From the NCBI GenBank assembly GCA_021401465.1, contig JADDMT010000054.1:124001-188000 (forward strand): a stretch of DNA of 64,000 nt, written 5' to 3'. Of this stretch, positions 44,245 to 56,648 are shown one piece after another. Each line of letters begins with the position of its first letter. The stretch's first letter is position 1. Made by a program: the position numbers and the translations under genes. The notes under the pieces were generated by a model that was not told where the DNA came from, ran no database searches, and was given only the letters and a program-made list of their open reading frames with translations. The DNA is from Teratosphaeria epicoccoides. Taxonomy: Eukaryota > Ascomycota > Dothideomycetes > Mycosphaerellales > Teratosphaeriaceae.

Positions 44245-46482
44245 GGTGGCGGTGTTGACGGAAGTTCAATGGTGGCGATGTCCGGGTGTGTTGGATATGC
44301 TTGGTAGGTCTGGAAATTGGAACGGGGGTTTGTGTAGTGGACTGTAAGAAGGCAGGATGTCTGGGGAACTGCGAGGCTTATGTACAGACAACCACGTGGC
44401 TGAATGACTGCAGGTGCCGCGCGGCACGAGCCAAGTGGCGTCATCCAGCACCTTCCATTTCACGCGCAGATTACAATTTTCACTGTCTCGCAACCAAATG
44501 CCGGCAGAATCAGCACATTCACTGTGGCCGCCACTTCAACTTCCAGCATGGTACTTGGGATCTTCCCGAGCGCACTGGACCTTCGGACTGTTGCGATGGC
44601 AATCCGCTTGGCAGGCGGATCGGCTCAAAACGGAGGTTTGGTAGCCAAGACAGTGAGACATGGCAACTGTACGTTAATCGATGCATGCTCTACCACGAGC
44701 AGACGGAAATCATGCGCGCCCGCCATTGCCCGTACGATCGCAGGAACGTACATGCAGTCATTGACAAAGCTGGATTGCGCGGCAGCCATCAATGTCATCG
44801 GTACATGATTATTTTGTCCGCTGCACACGTCAAAGGCCGCCCAGTCCAGCATCACAAGGTATGCCATGCGTCGTTCCGGCGCACGATGAATGTCGCGCCA
44901 TGCATCCCACTGTTATTGATCAGTCAAATGGACAATCCAAGCGTCCAGCAAGGCGACTAAATTGAATCCTCGACGTAGCGCTTGCCATTTCACATGGTGC
45001 GCCGTTCTTCCTACACTGCGCCTTTGTCCCTGGGTGCCAGTGCGGTCGGTGGCTTCAGGTCGTGACTGTTGCAAGCTCCAACAGGCCCATGCTGATTGTG
45101 GATTCCATCAGGTCCTCTTGCGCCACAGTCCGTTTCTACCTCCTCTCTGCGCTATCCCTTGTCGGCAGGTAACTCGACTTCAAGCTGGCGCGTGCCGCCT
45201 ATGAGGCACGTCTTGCTAAGCAGTTTGCTAGGCGGTCTTGCGAATGGTCTGATGGTCCTCCAACGGCGCCCTTCTTCAACTTCAGTGAGCAAGGGCCTGG
45301 GCGACACGCCTTTCAGCGTGATCAGAATACGATCAACGGCCACTCGCGAGACAACGACACAAGTCTCGTGTCTTTGGCGTGGAGTGCTCAAAGTAAACGC
45401 CAAGCAATGGCCGGTCAAGCTCTTAGATGGCCGGCGTTCACTATGTTCCTGACCTGAGCGAGTCTGGCATGTGCTGTGGCCAGATCTGCAATGGCCAGAT
45501 ACATGTCGTCGTGTGACAGGGAGCTGAGCGAATCGGATTAGCCGGAGTGTATTTCGGTTTAAGGGTCTTTCGCAACATTGCATCAAGCTGTAGGACGGTG
45601 TACCGTACACATTCAGAGGCCGATATGGTAAGCACGCTTCCCGACCGAATGAAGGCGTCACATGCGTTCATGGTGGTCCCACAAGCCATAAAGGAGGTTG
45701 CACCAGCTTTCCGTGCCTTAATGTACTATCTGTTCAGCTCCCATGATAGACTGGCAATACGCGGCTCTCAGCCAGGTCTCATCATATGCACGATTTCTGT
45801 GGCGACCAATTGGTGTTATTCTGCATATCATAGGTGGACGTCTTTGCCGGCGTAAACCCTTGTTACGCGATCAGTCTCTCTCTCTCTGGCGCGCATCGCT
45901 TGCGCAACAATGCGCCTGGCCGATCGAGTGCGCCGGCCCCGGCCACTGCGTCGCACGATGCCAAGGCGCCGCAGCAGCACAAAGGTGAGCGAGAAATACA
46001 TACACTCGTAACTGCAAGTCCAATCATGCGACGGACCCAGTTCTCTAACCTCCGGACGTAAAGCACGAGAATCTGCAGCTCGGCGGGCCCCGAAGTGGCG
46101 TCGGTATTGTGGCGCTTTCAACGGCCTTGGCAATGCTTAGGGGCGATTAACGCGGCGCTTCTGCTTGATTGCGTATGACAGACGCTTCTCTTGCCTATTG
46201 CGGCAATGAGAACCTTGTCGTCCTTAACGCTACGAACAATTCATTCTCGGTCGCGTGGGCTGCTCCACGCATTGCCTCTCGGTCTAGCACCCTGGAGCTG
46301 TCTCCTGCCGCGGTCCTAATAGTGTCACCATGCGGATAGTCGCCAGCCGAAAATGGTGCGCACTATATGTTCTTTGGATGCCCGCAGTCCTCTCATGAAC
46401 TCAGACTCGGCAGTTGCAAATAACACAGTTCCCCTCGTCCTTGTTGTAGTTCATCCTTTCTGCGACTGACCAACCGCTATCT
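44245..46482. other. Long divergent intergenic region: polyubiquitin / amino-acid transporter
   Basis: 2.24 kb between divergent start codons. It contains a short (CT)n tract near 45870-45885 and several short ORFs without recognisable content. It should include the polyubiquitin promoter; I could not identify a convincing heat-shock element. Confidence 0.5.
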
Positions 46483-48605
46483 ATGGCGGTGCCCTTTGCC
46501 CAAGTCGGCGGTGTCGACGATCCGCGACTGTCGGAAGCAGTCGACCATATTGGAGAGAAGCATGATGCCGACTTCCCTGCCTCGGACCTTACTCAAGACG
46601 AAGGTCGTCGCATGAGCTTGATCTCTCCCAACGCTAGCATCCCATTTGAAGAGTACCACTGGTGGGCGAAGAAGAGCCGCGAATATGAATCGCACCTGAA
46701 GGCCGACCAAGGTCTTGGCAGTCTATGGCAAGTCATTACTGGCAAGAAGCCGGCGAAGGAAGGTCTTGCTGGAGTGGTTGCGCCTTCGCCTGGTGTTGCG
46801 GGCAACAATGGAGTAGACCATCCTATGGATGACGGCGAGAAGTGCAATGGGAATATACCAAGCACATGGCATGGTAAAAGCGAACCGGATGCGGACCGGT
46901 ACGGAATTACAGATGATGAATGGTCAGTGTCGGTCCAGAGCGTGACTTCTCGTCTGAAGTTCTTTGAGCCTGTAGAGCAATCAGCGGACGTCGACCTGAG
47001 AAAAGTCTCAATTCTTGGCAGGCGATATCTGCTTCGAAATATTGCTTTCGCAGTATGAGCTCAATGATTGACCTTATGCACAGGTACAACGCCCAAAGAT
47101 CGATTCGCACTGCCACTTGGGGATCAATCTTCTACCTGATCACTACTGATGTTCTTGGTCCTTACTCTGTACCGTGGGCGATCGCACAGGTAAGGGCCCC
47201 TGTCAATGCGCTTCGATGTCTGACCATACACTGAACACTTCTTTAGATGGGTTATGGACCGGGTGCAGCGCTTTACTTGGTGTTCGGCTCGCTCGCTGTG
47301 TACTCCGGACTGCATATCTGGCGAATGTTCATGGGCCTTGACTCCACAAAGTATCCTCTTAGGAATTACGGGGATCTGGCCATGCGAGTATACGGCAAAG
47401 GTGCTCGCATTCTCGTTAACGTTTTGCAGAGCTTCCAGTTCTTCCTCAACGTGGCACTCTTGATTGAAAGCAACGGTCAAGGTCTGGCGCAGATGGCCGC
47501 AGGAGAGAACGGCCGAGGTTATCTCTGCTTCGTCGTTGCCGAACTCATTTTCATGCTGGCCGGTTTTCTCCTTGGCCAGATCCGTACACTACAGCGGCTG
47601 AGTTTCCTGGCGAACATCGCAATTTGGCTGAATCTTATTGTCATTATCATGACGTGAGTGCGACATGCCTTTGACGGTCCCATTTTTGGTTGCTGACTGC
47701 TTCGTAGAATGGTGGTGACCAACATGTATCCGCCCAATTACGGTGCTGTTCTCACCACATATGGCATTGAAAAGGGGCCAATTGTGAAAAGTGGCACTTG
47801 GCCATCAGGGAGCAACCTCAACGATCGTATCAACGGCTTGATGCAAGGCGTCTACTCCTACGGCGGCGCAACATTGTTCAATGAGCTTCTAGCCGAAATG
47901 CGCCGCCCACGCGACTTTTGGAAGGGCTTCATCTGCGCCCAGATCTTCATCACCGCTGTCTATCTTACTATGGGTATGGTCATCTATTCAGCGCAAGGTC
48001 AATTCGCATACAACCCGGCGTACCAGGGTATTCCCAATTCTGCGTACCACTGGCAGACGCTTGGCAACGCCGTCTCATTCATCAGTGGGCTCATTGCGGC
48101 TTTATTGTACGGCAACATCGGCGTCAAAGTCTTCTATGCCGCGGTACTGCGAGATGTGTTTCATTTCCCACCGCTCAGCGAAAAGAAGGGAAAATGGCTG
48201 TGGGTTTCCGTGGTCCCAATTTACTGGGCTTTGGCCTTCATTATTGCTGCTGGCATCCCCCAGGTCTCTTATCTGTCGGCCTTCGTTGGAGCAGCATGCA
48301 TTCTGCAATTCACCTACACTTTCCCACCAATCCTCATGGTCGGATTCAACGCTCAAAAAGACGCCATCAGGCCGGACGAGGGCTTCGACCCGGCGACAGG
48401 ACAAGTCATCAGAGCGGATGCAGGTGTCAAGCGCTTCTGGCGCGGATACATGGTAAAGTGGCACATCAACACTTTCGATGTGCTTTACTTCCTTGGCGCG
48501 CTGACGGTGGCGGGACTTGGTATTTATTCTTCGACAACGGCGATGCACGAGACGTTCCAGGATACTGCGATCACATCCTTCTCGTGCAAGAATCCAGCTA
48601 GTTGA
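46483..48605 (+). CDS. AAAP-family amino-acid transporter
   Basis: Integral membrane permease of the amino acid/auxin permease (Aa_trans, Avt-like) family moving neutral or other amino acids across the plasma or vacuolar membrane. Four exons: 46483-46922, 47084-47189, 47247-47653 and 47708-48605. Introns of 161, 57 and 54 bp give 616 aa. A hydrophilic N-terminal tail of about 140 residues precedes the first span region SIFYLITTDVLGPYSVPWAI, the family's start signature. About ten more hydrophobic segments follow, including YSYGGATLFNELLAEM, the conserved YGG-type span near residue 345. Intron 1 is unusually long for this window, but its removal joins DDEW to YNAQRSIRTATWG as expected for the family, whereas read-through ends at 47058. 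Substrate not predictable. Confidence 0.88.
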
Positions 48606-49868
48606 GACGCGCATATTGCTAGAGGCTCTCGGGAGAAGACATGATGCTGTCAGCACTATTGCCGAGAAGCAAGATGTCTTTGCATCTTCAGCATCGGCGG
48701 ATATCCACAATCAATGAATCCTCGCAATCTCGGATTGCCTCGATATCTCGCTTCCAGAAGCCTACCGACTGATCCTCACGCGGTCTTTGCCGCCTTCCTC
48801 TCGAAACGCAAATTGCGCGTACAGTCTTCGTCCCCAAAGCAGCCTCCCAACAAAACGTCTGGGTCGTCCGAAGGGACGAACACAGCACCGCCCTCTGCTT
48901 TCCACCTTCGCTGCCATAGAACATCACAGCAGTCGGCCGCCTGTTGGCGGTAAACAGTGTGGCCTCAAGCGCATATGTATCAGTCAACATGAACAGACGC
49001 TGACCTCCCTGGTTCGTCGGTGGCAGAGCGCGATGCGGTTCCTGAGCTTCGTAATATTCAGCATCTGGCCGAGGTCTCAATAAAAAGCTCACGGTCCGGC
49101 TCCAAGTCAGGCATGCTTGCTCGATTCGACAGCTGCTAGGTCATGGTAGCCCTGCAACGGCCGAAGCAGGTGCGGGGTGGTCAAAACTTGCTATGTATGG
49201 TAGAGGTTGCAGAGGACAAGACCGGTCGACAGCTCTTGCGGTGTGTGATAAATGATCCTGCGGCCCAAGGACCACACCTGGAAGATCCTGCGCGACCTCC
49301 TTCATGTGGACTTGCGACGACGGTTTGAAGTGCGTACAGAGATGCAAGCAGCCCTCCACTCTGGCCGTCACATTACGGTATGGAAGATGCAATATCGATT
49401 GGAATATACCATGGCCTTTGTCGGCGAGCATGCTTTCCGATGTTTCCGCGCTCGGCGCTGGTATCGTCAACGTCACCCTCTGGTAGTAGCAGACCACATC
49501 GGCTGACATCACCATACTGGATGATACTAGACAGAAAGCCAATGTCGAGGCACACTTTCGTCGCTAAGGTAATTGATTCTGATCCATATGGAGATCTTGA
49601 TAGAGGTTCCAGTACGCATAAAACTGCATGCTCGACTAAACGACATCCATCGATATTGTCGGATCTGGTTCGGTCAAACTGTACTAGCAGCCCAGCCGTA
49701 CCAAGCATCATCTTCTGACTGCTACAACATAGTCAATATTACCATTAAAATTATTTATACCTATAGTCATCAGGTTACTTGATAGTTGCAAGGTCACATA
49801 CATGCGGAGCGAGCCGCCAGCCGTAACCCGAGCACCCAGACAGCGCCCAAAGTCATTATTGCCATGTC
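48606..49868. other. Intergenic, tandem plus-strand genes
   Basis: 1.26 kb. Minus-strand frames at 49092-48688 and 49542-49141 are open but lack an ATG at their start and have no known domain. An AT-rich patch lies at 49728-49775, close to the kinase promoter. Confidence 0.5.
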
Positions 49869-51345
49869 ATGAGCATGCCCTCTGGGTTTCGACGACCAAA
49901 TGCAGTGCATAGTGCTTTTATGTCGACGAACGTGCGCCGTTGGAAGATGATACCCCCAAGTCGCTTACTGGGGAATCTGTTCGGCCGTCCCGACTCACCC
50001 CCAAGGCAGATGCCTACAGCCAATTTCAAGCTTCTCAGTAATGACGTGAAGCTAGAGGAGGAGACCTGGGCTTGGTACAAGAGCGACTCCTACTATCCAG
50101 TTCGACTAGGAGAGACCTTCCGATCTCGTTATCAAGTCCTTGGCAAATTGGGCTACGGCGCCCACTCCACCGTGTGGCTCGGACGCGATCTGCAGTATGT
50201 AATACAATGCTTGCAAGGAACTTCCACCGCTTGCTAATCTCTCTCTTGACATTGCAGCGCCCATCGATACGTTGCGTTGAAGGTATGTGAACGTGACAGC
50301 AAGCCCGCGCGGCGTGAGCTGTCTGCATACGAACACCTCAGATCCCTCAGGTCTGCGCATGCAGGGCAACGCGTGATTCGTCAGCTGCTTGACAGCTTCG
50401 AACTCACAGGACCTGGCGGCGAGCATCTATGTCTGGTCCATGAGCCGCTCGCGATGAGCGTAGAGACGCTGACTGACCTGCTGCCTGGGCAACAAATGCC
50501 AGAGCCCCTCCTGAAGTCGATGCTGAAATACCTGCTTACCGCTCTCGACTGCCTGCACAGCGAGAGCGGTATGATACACGCAGGTAAGTGAGAATCGCTC
50601 TCGCGATCTGTGTCCGGAAGGTTCTGACCGCTGCAGATAGATATCAAGGCTGGAAACATGCATTTCCGAGTCAAAGATGACAGTATCTTCAAATACTTCG
50701 AGAAGGCGGAGCTTGAGAACCCAAGCCCCCGGAAAATCGACGGAGATCGCATCACATACGAATCTAGAGGTCTTATCCTTCCTTCAGCAGGCAACATTAA
50801 TTATCCCATACTCTGCGACTTCGGAGAAGCACGCTTTGGCAAGGACTCCTACACCGACGATATTCAGCCTTTCGCCTATCGAGCACCGGAGGTCATTCTG
50901 GGAATACCATGGTCGTATGAGGTTGACATTTGGAATGTCGGAGTAATGGTACGGTCACAATCAACATCGACGCTTTATCAGGTCTTGTTGAGTTGACAGG
51001 TTGTAGATCTGGGACCTATTCGAGAATCGTTGTCTCTTCAGGGCCCTTGATCCAAACGGCAAACACTCAACACCTCATCACCTAGCGGAGATGATCGCGA
51101 TCCTTGGGCCTCCGCCTTTGGAGTACTTACAACGCAGCAGTGAATCGAATACTTTCTGGGAGCTTGACGGCAGGTGGAAGGGTCTGGCTCCCGTTCCGGA
51201 AACATCGTTGGAGACTTCGATAACCCGGTTGAGTGGAGACAACAAAGCTCGATTCTCAGAGCTGGTTCGCAAGATGCTGCAGTGGCTTCCGGAAAGGAGA
51301 CACACTGCCAAGCAGCTTCTTGAGGATCCTTGGCTGAACAGTTGA
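49869..51345 (+). CDS. SRPK-like serine/threonine protein kinase
   Basis: Protein kinase with the CMGC/SRPK pattern, the family that phosphorylates SR-type proteins; the substrate is not known. Four exons: 49869-50194, 50258-50583, 50641-50948 and 51007-51345. Introns of 63, 57, 57 or 58 bp give 432 aa. Gly-rich loop LGYGAHSTVWLG at about 94-105; ATP-binding Lys117 in YVALK; catalytic loop HADIKAGN with Asp218, where SRPKs have H-T-D-I-K and most kinases have HRD; DFG at 277-279 in CDFGEARFG; RAPEVILG soon after. The usual SRPK spacer between the catalytic loop and DFG is short (about 55 residues), with no large disordered insert. The N-terminal ~85 residues are basic and unstructured. It resembles the expanded SRPK-like group of Pezizomycotina. 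Confidence 0.88.
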
Positions 51346-51938
51346 TTCCGAGTCGTCTGACGAGGAGCCTCGGCGCCTGTGAGTGTGCCCATTAGCTTCT
51401 GGCACATTGCTAGGAGGTATCGCATAGCTTACTCACGCGCGGGAGGACGCCACACTAAGTCCGAGAGTCAACTCCACTTCGATTTTGCCATTGAGGCAGC
51501 TGGCCCGCAGTGTGAAGTTCACCGTGCAGAGGTCGCGGTCCACGACCCGGTACTCCAATTCCTCAGGTTGTTGAGAGGACAGTGACGCCCTCGCGGCGCT
51601 CAAAATGGAATCAGCTGGCGCGAGATCTGCCGATCCTTCGGCCTCACAAGCGAGAGGCCGCAATGGGACTTGTCCGCGACTCAAAATTTACACATCCCGC
51701 TGCTGTGGAGGACATGGAGGTATGTCCAGCAGACACCACATTGGAGACTCCCATCCTTGGAGTGCGGGGTTAGTGGAGTTGCCACAAGGAAGGACCTCAA
51801 TGAGTCGTGCGAATGAAGCTATGGCAATCAGGATCCCGGGCAGCCGCCTCCAAAAAGCAACCCGCTGGGTGAAAGGAATGTTCTCAAAACTTCCGTCGGA
51901 CTGAAGCCTCTCGAGTGCGGCAACGACACACTACGAAG
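51346..51938. other. Convergent intergenic region
   Basis: 593 bp between the kinase stop and the stop of the small secreted protein gene. Short ORFs on both strands; nothing supported. Confidence 0.5.
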
Positions 51939-52498
51939 CTATTGTTGGTCGGCATACGAATACATTTCGTCCAAGGTGTTACCACTATTCCCACCATAAC
52001 CACCTTTTTTCTTGGCCGACGCCGGGTCTGTTTTCTTGCCCTGATCATAACACGCCTTAGCGAATAGCTGATTGCAAATGGACCTCAATCCCTTATCGCC
52101 AAGCCCAATCTTGTCATAGCACTGCATCGCAATCAATCAGTCCATGTCAGCCTGTAGATGGCTCCGAACGTGCAACGTACAGCTCTTTTGTCCTCATCGA
52201 AGTAGAATGTTGGTGTTCCCGAGTCTGGATGGGTCAGAGGTCAGTTTCATCGTCTCGAGCGCGCTGCCAGCCTCTCAGCATGCTTACCCGCATAGCCGTT
52301 GCAGGTGTCTCTGGTGACGTCGTGGCTGTACGTCCCTCTCTCCGCGTCCTCTGATGTGTAATAGACGCATTGAACATATTTGGTGAAGTCGCCTTCGCAT
52401 CCTCCCTCCTGCTTCTTACCTCCTTTATCGGCAGGATCGCCGCAGGCACGCTGGGCCAGAAGGGTCATGCCGAGGGCGAGGAACAGCTGGAGTTGCAT
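51939..52498 (-). CDS. Small secreted cysteine-rich protein (candidate effector)
   Basis: Three exons, 52498-52288, 52224-52181 and 52121-51939, with introns of 63 and 59 bp (GTAAGC..CCAG and GTACGT..GCAG), give a 145-aa preprotein. The N terminus MQLQLFLALGMTLLAQ is a clear signal peptide, with cleavage likely near residues 18-20. The mature chain has six Cys at 34, 44, 66, 86, 101 and 109, enough for three disulfides, plus Cys19 at the cleavage region. The C-terminal 30 residues are Lys/Gly/Ser-rich and disordered. No family is recognised and no catalytic motif is visible. Size, secretion signal and Cys content match what is called a candidate effector in plant-associated fungi, but a role in cell wall or defence against competitors is equally possible. 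Upstream lies a 1.6-kb gene-free stretch. Confidence 0.78.
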
Positions 52499-54106
52499 GA
52501 TCGATTGCGTGGGGCGGCCAATTTGGGGGCTCAATCGCGATAGAGGCGTGATGTGCTTGGTCGAGAACGACTGTACTGGGAATCTGGGAGATACTTTTTC
52601 AGCAGGCTTGACGCGACACTTGTCCTTTCCATGTGGTCTAACGGCTGCACACTACAACGGGTCTCGTTTGCTCATGAGACTGCCCATGAGACGGTCTTGG
52701 CTAATTGGCATTGCCAGTCTCGGCGATGTGCAATGTCAGCGATGAAGGGACTGGCAAGGTTCAGGCCGCGAGGGAATGGCGGTGCAAAACGAAAGTTTTA
52801 AGCGTGCCTCCCCACTCTGCGGCGACGCGAAGCTGCGTGTATACCTCACCATGATACAGACGCCAGAACGACGCACACTGAATACTACAGTGTCCAATGG
52901 AGTGAGGGTAGAGACCCTCATATCTGTGTGATCAGAAGACGCAGCGAGCAGAGCTCCAGTTGTCCCGCGCTGCTACACTGAGCCGTGGCGGCTTGCATTG
53001 CTAATTGGGCCACAGCAGAGGTGGAGCGTCAATCATATCAAAGACTCCATGGCACGAGGGCTGCTCTCGAGAGAGGCGTTTTGGAACCTACCTTCCCAAA
53101 GGCCAGCCTGTCTCGTGTCTTATATTGTCTGCGACTCCTGATCGTCCGCGAAGCTGCAAAGCCGGCAAGCAGCCTCGATGTCAAGGAGCTGCGCACCATA
53201 TATATCTGCACCAGGACAGCCAGGCGAATGCGACAACGATCGGAGTCGGTGCCCGTAACCTCTAGACGAGGGCGCGAAAAAGCCCATCAGAGCACGTGCC
53301 ACATCACCTGGCTAAGGCATCCCGTCTCCTGTGGTTCTGCGGCATAGACAGCCGTATGCAACGCTGAATTTGCTGCAATCGGGTCAATTGCACCGGGCCT
53401 CGGGGCGCTCCGTGATTGATTTCGAGTGCTCTAGGCCCAGGAGCGACGTAGCCAAGTTCCATCTTCTTGTAGTCCGGCAATTCCGCTGCCGAGCAGGACA
53501 GAGAGGTGTCTCCGGCCGAAATGACAATCGAGAAGCCCATTCCTGGATTGCGAGATCCTCGATGGCTGCTGCTGTCATGTGACGGATTGGGTAGACCAAC
53601 AAGATTGATGGCGACGGCGAAGTTGCTGGTTCCGCGGGCTCACTCACTGGACTGCCGGGGTCAGCGGATTGTCACGCACATGGACCATGTACGGCTGATT
53701 TCTGGACCTTAGAGATCTGATATTCGAGCAGTGAATGGCGGGTGGCGGTCCCAGGACATAAAAGAAAGCAGGCTCGAGCTCAACCGCGCATGAAGGCCGC
53801 ACGGAACATGCGTCTGGGCCGTAGCTGTATCATCTGTGTATGTATGCTCTCTTAACTCAATCAAAGCTCCTTGCATAAGATACCCTGAAACTTCTGCCGC
53901 CACGCTCACGCCTGGAACTCGCACGCGTCGATGCCGCAATGGATTCGCCAACACGTCGGAGAACTAATGCGATGCGCCCAAGATCGAATGTCGAAGAGCT
54001 GAGTTCTACGGCCTGCGTTCTGTGTTTCTGCACGTGCTTGATCTTTCCCGTTCGCGGCTGCCCGCGACGGACGATCGTTCGTTCCCGTTGGAGATGGCGA
54101 AAGGCT
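52499..54106. other. Gene-free stretch beside the secreted-protein gene
   Basis: 1.6 kb with the promoter of the secreted protein and the 3' side of the GDP-mannose pyrophosphorylase. Only short overlapping ORFs; nothing recognised on either strand. Confidence 0.5.
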
Positions 54107-55324
54107 TTACATGATGATGGAAGGAGCTGCCGTCGCGTCAGTACATGGGAAGGCCAGCGACATCTGCTTCACCGCGGGTGACCTACCGTCGACGTTCGCC
54201 TTGATGCTCTTGTGCGGCAGCACTGATGCGCCGTTACAGTAGATCTCGTCGCCAATCGTCACGTCGTCGCCAAGTACCGAAACATTCTCCAGCCGCGCCC
54301 ACCTGCCCACGGTTGAGTTCCAGCCAACGATGGTGCTCTTGATCCACGCGTGCTCCTTCACCTTGCTCCCCTGCAAGAGTACACACCTCTGCAGACGCAC
54401 ACCGTCACCCACCACCACATTCGGCCCAATGGTCACGTTTGGTCCGATTTTGCAGTTCTTCCCAAGCGTAGCCGAAGGGTCGATCATGACGTTTCCGCTG
54501 TGCACGTACGCCTCTGTAGTCGGTGTGAGGAGCTTGCTGCCTTTCTTCGTGAGCGAGGAAAGGTAGAGGCAGGTGCCGCTCAGGAAGTCCTTTGGCTGTC
54601 CGACGTCCATCCAGAAGCCGTCGAGGTCGAAGCTGTGGAGCTGGCCATCCTTGACCATCGCTGGGAAGGTCTCTTGCTCGATGGACGTCGGACGCAGCTC
54701 GATACGGCTCAGGACGGAAGGGTTCAGGATGTAGAGGCCGGCGTTGATGCGGTTGCCCACGAATTCGACTGGCTTCTCGACGAAGCGGTCGATGCGCGAG
54801 GGGCTGTCGGGCTTGTGCACCACGACCCCGTACTTGCTGGGCTCTTCCACCTTGGTCACCACAATGGTGCCCTCGTTGCCGTGCGCCTGGTGGAACTCTG
54901 CGAGCTGCTGGAACGGATAGTCGCAAATGACATCCGAGTTGAGCACGAAGAACGGCGCGTCGTCCTTGCCCAGGACCTTCTCTGCCAGCTTCAACGGCCC
55001 CGCCGTGCCCAATGGTTCCGTCTCGACGGAGAATTCAATCCTGACATTGTACTCCTGCTCGTATTTCTTCAGCGCCGCCGTCATGATCTCCGGGCGGTAG
55101 TTGACGGCGAGCACAATGTCCGTGACGCCTGCGGCGGCCAACGCTTCGACTTGATGCAGGATCATGGGTCGGTTGCCAAATTCGACGAGGGGCTTGGGGA
55201 GGGTGAGGGTCAATGGGCGCAGACGGGTGCCGAAGCCACCGACGAGGATGAGAGCTGAATGCCATTGTCAGCTGTGCGGCGCATGGGAGCATGATGCGCG
55301 TGGTATCGTCGACCGACCCTTCAT
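54107..55324 (-). CDS. MPG1: GDP-mannose pyrophosphorylase (mannose-1-phosphate guanylyltransferase)
   Basis: Cytosolic enzyme making GDP-mannose from mannose-1-phosphate and GTP, the donor for protein glycosylation, GPI anchors and cell-wall mannan. Three exons: 55324-55318 (a 7-nt microexon, ATGAAGG), 55254-54187 and 54126-54107. Introns of 63 and 60 bp give 364 aa, the usual fungal length. The microexon is needed to restore the nucleotidyltransferase start MKALILVGGFGTRLRPLT. LVEKP-type motif appears as FVEKP. Hexapeptide repeats of the left-handed beta-helix begin near residue 250 (KIGPNVTIGPNVVVGDGV). The C terminus after splicing is SIKANVDAPSIIM, matching the family ending IIM. The last intron has a CTGAC branch site and is a multiple of three without a stop. 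Confidence 0.95.
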
Positions 55325-56648
55325 GTTGGCGGTTGTGATTAGTTGCGTGTACCGGGTTGTTCCTGTCGCTTTTGCAGACCAGCTGCCCTCAGCCGATCGA
55401 GTTGCGAGGTGTTGGTAGCGAGAGTGTGTTGGTCTTGCGGTGGAGTACAAGACACAACGATGGCGAGCAGTTGATGGACTGACGGGGAGGCAAATCTGTG
55501 GTTGTATCAATTGCCTTTGGTCTTTCTGTCAGAGCTTCGTCCAAGGTCAGGTGTCACACAGACTTTATGCGGCGCTGCGTGGCCTCGAGAGTCGAAACTC
55601 CTTGTCTCCGCCTCTCACCCACCCACCCGATCCCTGCATAGAACCGCCACTACTCCCCTTTGATCTCAGGGGCCCGTCCGCCGCGTGGCTGATCATCTAT
55701 GCCATCATCCATCATCCCATCACCCACTCACATCCCTTCCCGCCTCCCTGGTGCTTCGAGACGATGATGATCCAGCATTTCGGACGCGTCCGAGCTGTCA
55801 ATTGTGTTTGAAATGCTGGTATGTATCGTCATGTCGTAGGCAGGCGGCGGATCAACAATAGACAGCTGCGCCAGGGATCCCGAACCCTGTTCTCAAAGTA
55901 CCGATGCATGACCCGTCCAAGTCGAAGCCAAAGGCCAGCGACTTCGCCTCTGGAAGGAGACGACGAGTGGCCAAGGAGGTACCCGGTGTTGATACACGCA
56001 GCAGCGGCGAGGCACTCGAGATCACCACACCACCGACCCTCGATACCCTCCGGAGAACGCCAAATGCTCCTCGGTCCCGACTCCGCCGAGGCTTGAACTT
56101 CGCCACCTGCTCGACCATTCTCAGCCGTGGTGGCGGCCGACTCCTCTCCGGCTGCCCTACCCATCTCCAAATACATATGCACGTGTACAGACACAGTGAT
56201 ATCCCGCAATCGCGTTCTCACGTCTGCCTCGCGCTGGCCTCGAGCGTTGGTTGAGCTTACCCTTCCAACCACAAAGTCTAGCAGTGGCCCGATCAGGAGG
56301 TCTATCCGCACGATACGATTCCTGTGCGCATAAGCACATGCAGGATTGGAGAGCTGCATCCGGCACATAGCTGCCCCCTCGCCCATCTGTGTTTGCCTGG
56401 TCCGCCGACTGATGCATCCTCATGATGAGACACTCAATTAATGATGATACCGATGCTTGCAATAGATATGGCGAATTTATACAGGTCGTTTTGGCCTACA
56501 CTGATGGGATGCCACCCATTACTTGTTCGACTCACCGGTCAATCTGTTCTACTGGTTCCCTTACTTTCGTTACAACGCAAGCTCCTGTCTGCCACTCGAT
56601 GATGCAATTTGAACTTTCGACCGTCGACGACGTGCTACCTCAATCAAG
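55325..56648. other. Divergent intergenic region: MPG1 / G-domain gene
   Basis: 1.3 kb between the MPG1 start and the G-domain ORF. Short ORFs overlap on both strands near 55820-56390. A pyrimidine-rich stretch (about 55600-55760) lies 280-440 bp upstream of MPG1. Confidence 0.5.

Noticed and set aside
48688..49092. Minus-strand 134-codon frame behind the amino-acid transporter
   Set aside because: Composition is coding-like, but it begins with GTG rather than ATG, matches no family, and lies in the likely 3' UTR of the transporter gene.
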